Assembly: GCA_020060765.1 (NCBI GenBank)
Contig: JAGUZQ010000079.1
Location: forward strand, 1-63,466
DNA from: Planctomycetota bacterium
GTDB taxonomy: Bacteria; Planctomycetota; SZUA-567
Length of the DNA: 63,466 nucleotides
Direction of reading: 5' to 3'
Below the pieces are notes generated by a model. That model did not search any database and had not been told where the DNA came from. It was given only the letters and a program-made list of their open reading frames with translations. Both the position numbers and the translations under genes were made by a program. Every line of letters begins with the position of its first letter. The first letter of the stretch is position 1. Below, piece by piece: positions 61,738 to 63,466 of the stretch.

Positions 61738-62288
61738 GACAGCTTCTCCAGCAGCTTTTCCTCTTGGGCGATTTTCCTCAGTTTTTTCCGGGCGCGGTAC
61801 GCCCTCATTTTTATGACTGTCCGATTCCAGCCGGTGCGTTCGGAAATCTCCGACAAGGCGCAGTTGTCGAAATACATCAGCGTCATGATGGTGCGGTCGG
61901 CGGGAGAGAGGCGGGCAAGCATTTTTTTCAGGAGCAGTTCCGCCTGCTCCGGATCGAGCCGCTGTTCTTCCTCCCCGGCCTGCTGGCTGTCGTGCTCCTG
62001 CAGTTGCACCGTGTTGGGGCGACGCGCGTTTTTCCGCCAATACTGGTAACCGACATGGGTCGCGATTTTCCGCAGCCAGTGTAAAAATGGCGCTTGCGGC
62101 TGATAACGGGGCAAGCTGAAAAACGCTTCCACGAAAACTTCCTGCACCAGATCCTCGCGGTCGGCGCTGGTATTGGCAAAGCGCCTCATCTGGGTGGCGA
62201 TGACGGATTCATGCCGCCGGATAATGCGCGAATACGCTTCATCCTCGCCTCGGAGACACGCCTGGATGTCTTCCCAGTCAATATCCAC
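61725..62288 (-). CDS. ECF RNA polymerase sigma factor
   Basis: 187 residues. Region 2 has ADREDLVQEVFVEAFFSLPRYQ and FLHWLRKIATHVGYQYWRKN; region 4 has LARLSPADRTIMTLMYFDNCALSEISERTGWNRTVIKMRAYRARKKLRK. The start codon is GTG at 62288. Downstream genes encode the probable membrane anti-sigma protein and the periplasmic sensor, so this factor is likely released by an outside metal or envelope signal. Confidence 0.92.
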   Translation of the reverse strand: MDIDWEDIQACLRGEDEAYSRIIRRHESVIATQMRRFANTSADREDLVQEVFVEAFFSLPRYQPQAPFLHWLRKIATHVGYQYWRKNARRPNTVQLQEHDSQQAGEEEQRLDPEQAELLLKKMLARLSPADRTIMTLMYFDNCALSEISERTGWNRTVIKMRAYRARKKLRKIAQEEKLLEKLSWMS

Positions 62289-62746
62289 AACCGCCGTTTC
62301 CGCCGCAATCCAGGCTCTTGTCGCTCGTGCTTTTAGTTCCTACAAGGATAATAGCGCAAGCTGGAGTAAGGTAACAAAATATTTTAATTTTATTTTTTAT
62401 AAATTTAAATTTCAGGGAGGTAGCAGGCATTGCCGAGATGGGTAGATGCTGGTGTTATGAATGAGGTTCTTGCGTAATGGCTTATTTTGCAAGGAATAGC
62501 AATGAATTTATGGTGGACGCTTTCTTGCGGGTACTCGTATTGAATGAAAGCGGCAACTAATATTATCGGCGGCGGAACTATATCTCTTTAATGAAAAAAC
62601 TAATTTTCCAGCCAGAATTTTCGTCAAACGCGGCAGCGGAAAAAAATGTTGTTACCGTCTGCGTTCATGGACATTAAGCAAGTGTGAGATAGTTGAAAAT
62701 ACCGGGTTTACATAGATTGGGCAATTTTTTTTATAAGGAGAAGATC
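62289..62746. other. 458-bp intergenic region between divergent genes
   Basis: An AT-rich spacer between the ECF sigma start and the EF-hand gene. A possible sigma-54 promoter lies at 62514-62529 (TGGACGCTTTCTTGCG, GG and GC ten bases apart). No gene is seen. Confidence 0.5.
62514..62529 (+). promoter_or_regulatory. Possible sigma-54 promoter upstream of the EF-hand gene
   Basis: TGGACGCTTTCTTGCG: GG at 62515-62516 and GC at 62527-62528. It lies about 220 bases before the ATG, so the leader would be long. Confidence 0.35.
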
Positions 62747-63262
62747 ATGCAAATCAGTTCATCAATGGGTTCCTACGTGCAGAGTTACGGACAGAGTCAA
62801 AGGCCGCCGCAGATCAGCGCCGAAGCGCGGCAGGAGTTGTTCACCAACGCCGACGCAGATGGCAGCGGCGGGTTGTCGAAGACGGAAATGCAGGCGTTTG
62901 GCGAAAGCATGAAAACCGCCATGGATTCCGCCAGCGGTGTCAGCCGTGCCAAAGACGGGCAAGGGGCGCCGGAAATGAGCGACGAGATGTTTGCGGAAAT
63001 CGACACCGACGGCAGCGGCGAAGTCTCGACCGACGAGTTGGACGCGTTTGAGAAAAACATGCAGAAGAAGGGGCCGCCCCCGCCTCCGCCCGCCGGTTCC
63101 GGCGCCTCGCAGATCGACAGCGAAAGCACGAGCCTGCTGGATTACCTCAACAGTTCGGACGACGAGGAGTCGACTTCCACTTCCATCAGCGATCTGCTGA
63201 AATCGGTCTACTCCAATTTCAGCACCAGCGAGGAAAGCAGCCTGCTCAATTACCTGAGTTAG
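62747..63262 (+). CDS. EF-hand calcium-binding protein
   Basis: 171 residues with no signal peptide. Two EF-hand loops are visible: DADGSGGLSKTE (about 35-46) and DTDGSGEVSTDE (about 84-95), each with the Asp-x-Asp-Gly-Ser-Gly pattern. A Pro run (GPPPPPPAGS) and a Ser/Asp-rich C-terminal tail (DDEESTSTSISDLL) follow. The ATG at 62747 has AAGGAG six bases upstream. The role of bacterial EF-hand proteins of this kind is unknown; the lack of an obvious signal makes a cytosolic or non-classical location likely. Confidence 0.85.
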   Translation: MQISSSMGSYVQSYGQSQRPPQISAEARQELFTNADADGSGGLSKTEMQAFGESMKTAMDSASGVSRAKDGQGAPEMSDEMFAEIDTDGSGEVSTDELDAFEKNMQKKGPPPPPPAGSGASQIDSESTSLLDYLNSSDDEESTSTSISDLLKSVYSNFSTSEESSLLNYLS

Positions 63263-63274
63263 CCCCCCGGTTAA

Positions 63275-63323
63275 GGAAGGCGCGGGGGAACGGGGGTGTC
63301 TTTCCCTCGCGCTTTCCGGTTTT
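63275..63323 (+). terminator. Terminator after the EF-hand gene
   Basis: GGAAGGCGCGGGGGAA (63275-63290) pairs with TTCCCTCGCGCTTTCC (63302-63317) with two G-U wobbles, followed by GGTTTT. Confidence 0.75.
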
Positions 63324-63326
63324 GAG

Positions 63327-63466
63327 GCAATACGGTCTAATTAATGAAAAATCCTTCTGTGTTAAAGAAAAACATACGATCGTCATTCCCGCGAAGGCGG
63401 GAATCCAGTGGGGAAACCGCACGCAACACCTCCTGGATTCCCGCCTTCGCGGGAATGACGGTACAA
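63327..63466. mobile_element. MITE-like palindromic element, copy C, truncated by window end
   Basis: The left end GCAATACGGTCTAATTAATG matches the TIR of copies A and B. A perfect 28-bp inverted repeat follows (63381-63408 and 63433-63460) with the ATTCCCGC/GCGGGAAT core. The last bases, GGTACAA, correspond to the inner edge of a right arm, so the end lies just beyond the window. Confidence 0.6.

Noticed and set aside
1..63466. CRISPR array, tRNA or rRNA genes
   Set aside because: I scanned for evenly spaced repeats and for tRNA arms such as GGTTCGAATCC and saw none. A tRNA-finding program was not available, so a degenerate tRNA cannot be ruled out.

Overview
The window is a continuous stretch of GC-rich bacterial chromosome with 54 protein genes that I can support, no rRNA, tRNA or CRISPR array that I could see, and no phage or plasmid block. 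Several features point to a Gram-negative bacterium of the PVC superphylum, with Lentisphaerota the best guess. These are a DUF1559-like prepilin with an [13 protein letters not shown] helix and a C-terminal [13 protein letters not shown] header motif, an FHA/Ser-Thr kinase, a eukaryote-like (type 2) isoleucyl-tRNA synthetase, many lipoproteins and secreted proteins, and three ECF sigma factors. The lineage is an inference from gene style, not from a marker gene.

Layout. 138-2794 (minus) is a PAS histidine kinase with a sigma-54 activator, beside a secreted charged protein (3083-3793, minus) that has a near-consensus sigma-54 promoter. 4080-11334 (plus) is mostly housekeeping: rlmE, nadA, a YggS-type PLP protein, proC, an FHA-Ser/Thr kinase, a DUF167 protein, a purine nucleoside phosphorylase and a lipoprotein. 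ileS follows (11535-14825). 14906-20317 is signalling: a class III cyclase, a receiver/RsbW-like kinase fusion, an ECF sigma factor with a FecR-like anti-sigma protein, and a STAS protein. 20936-27559 is a glycosyltransferase cluster (GT4, GT-C, two GT2) with a B12-binding radical SAM enzyme. 28115-37839 holds thioredoxin, a RluA-type pseudouridine synthase, a multidomain Tim44/zinc-ribbon/TerB protein, a membrane zinc-ribbon protein with an ECF sigma factor, a prepilin, a lipoprotein resembling glycoside hydrolases, and a minus-strand truB/EamA set.

38069-45162 is a tightly packed six-gene signalling operon: HTH-receiver, orphan solute-binding protein, sensor kinase, receiver, receiver with a C-terminal GAF-like part, and a FapA/DUF342 protein. 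A minus-strand hybrid kinase faces it (45189-47186). 47842-54301 is glutamate synthase (gltB, gltD) with a small ferredoxin. 54945-60533 is an RND efflux pair followed by pfkA. 60954-62288 (minus) is an ECF sigma factor, a small membrane protein and a CpxP/CnrX-like periplasmic protein, arranged like a metal-sensing sigma module. The window ends with an EF-hand protein.

Between genes there are dispersed repeats. One is a palindromic MITE-like family with ends close to GCAATACGGT; one copy is flanked by an 8-9 bp direct duplication. Others are cores of the type ATTCCCGC...GCGGGAAT, CCCTCTCC...GGAGAGGG hairpins, and two intergenic spacers bracketed by inverted tandem heptamers, one of which splits gltB from gltD. 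Sigma-54-type promoters (GG-N10-GC) recur upstream of accessory genes, so an alternative-sigma layer (sigma-54 plus three ECF factors) seems to control much of the non-housekeeping content.
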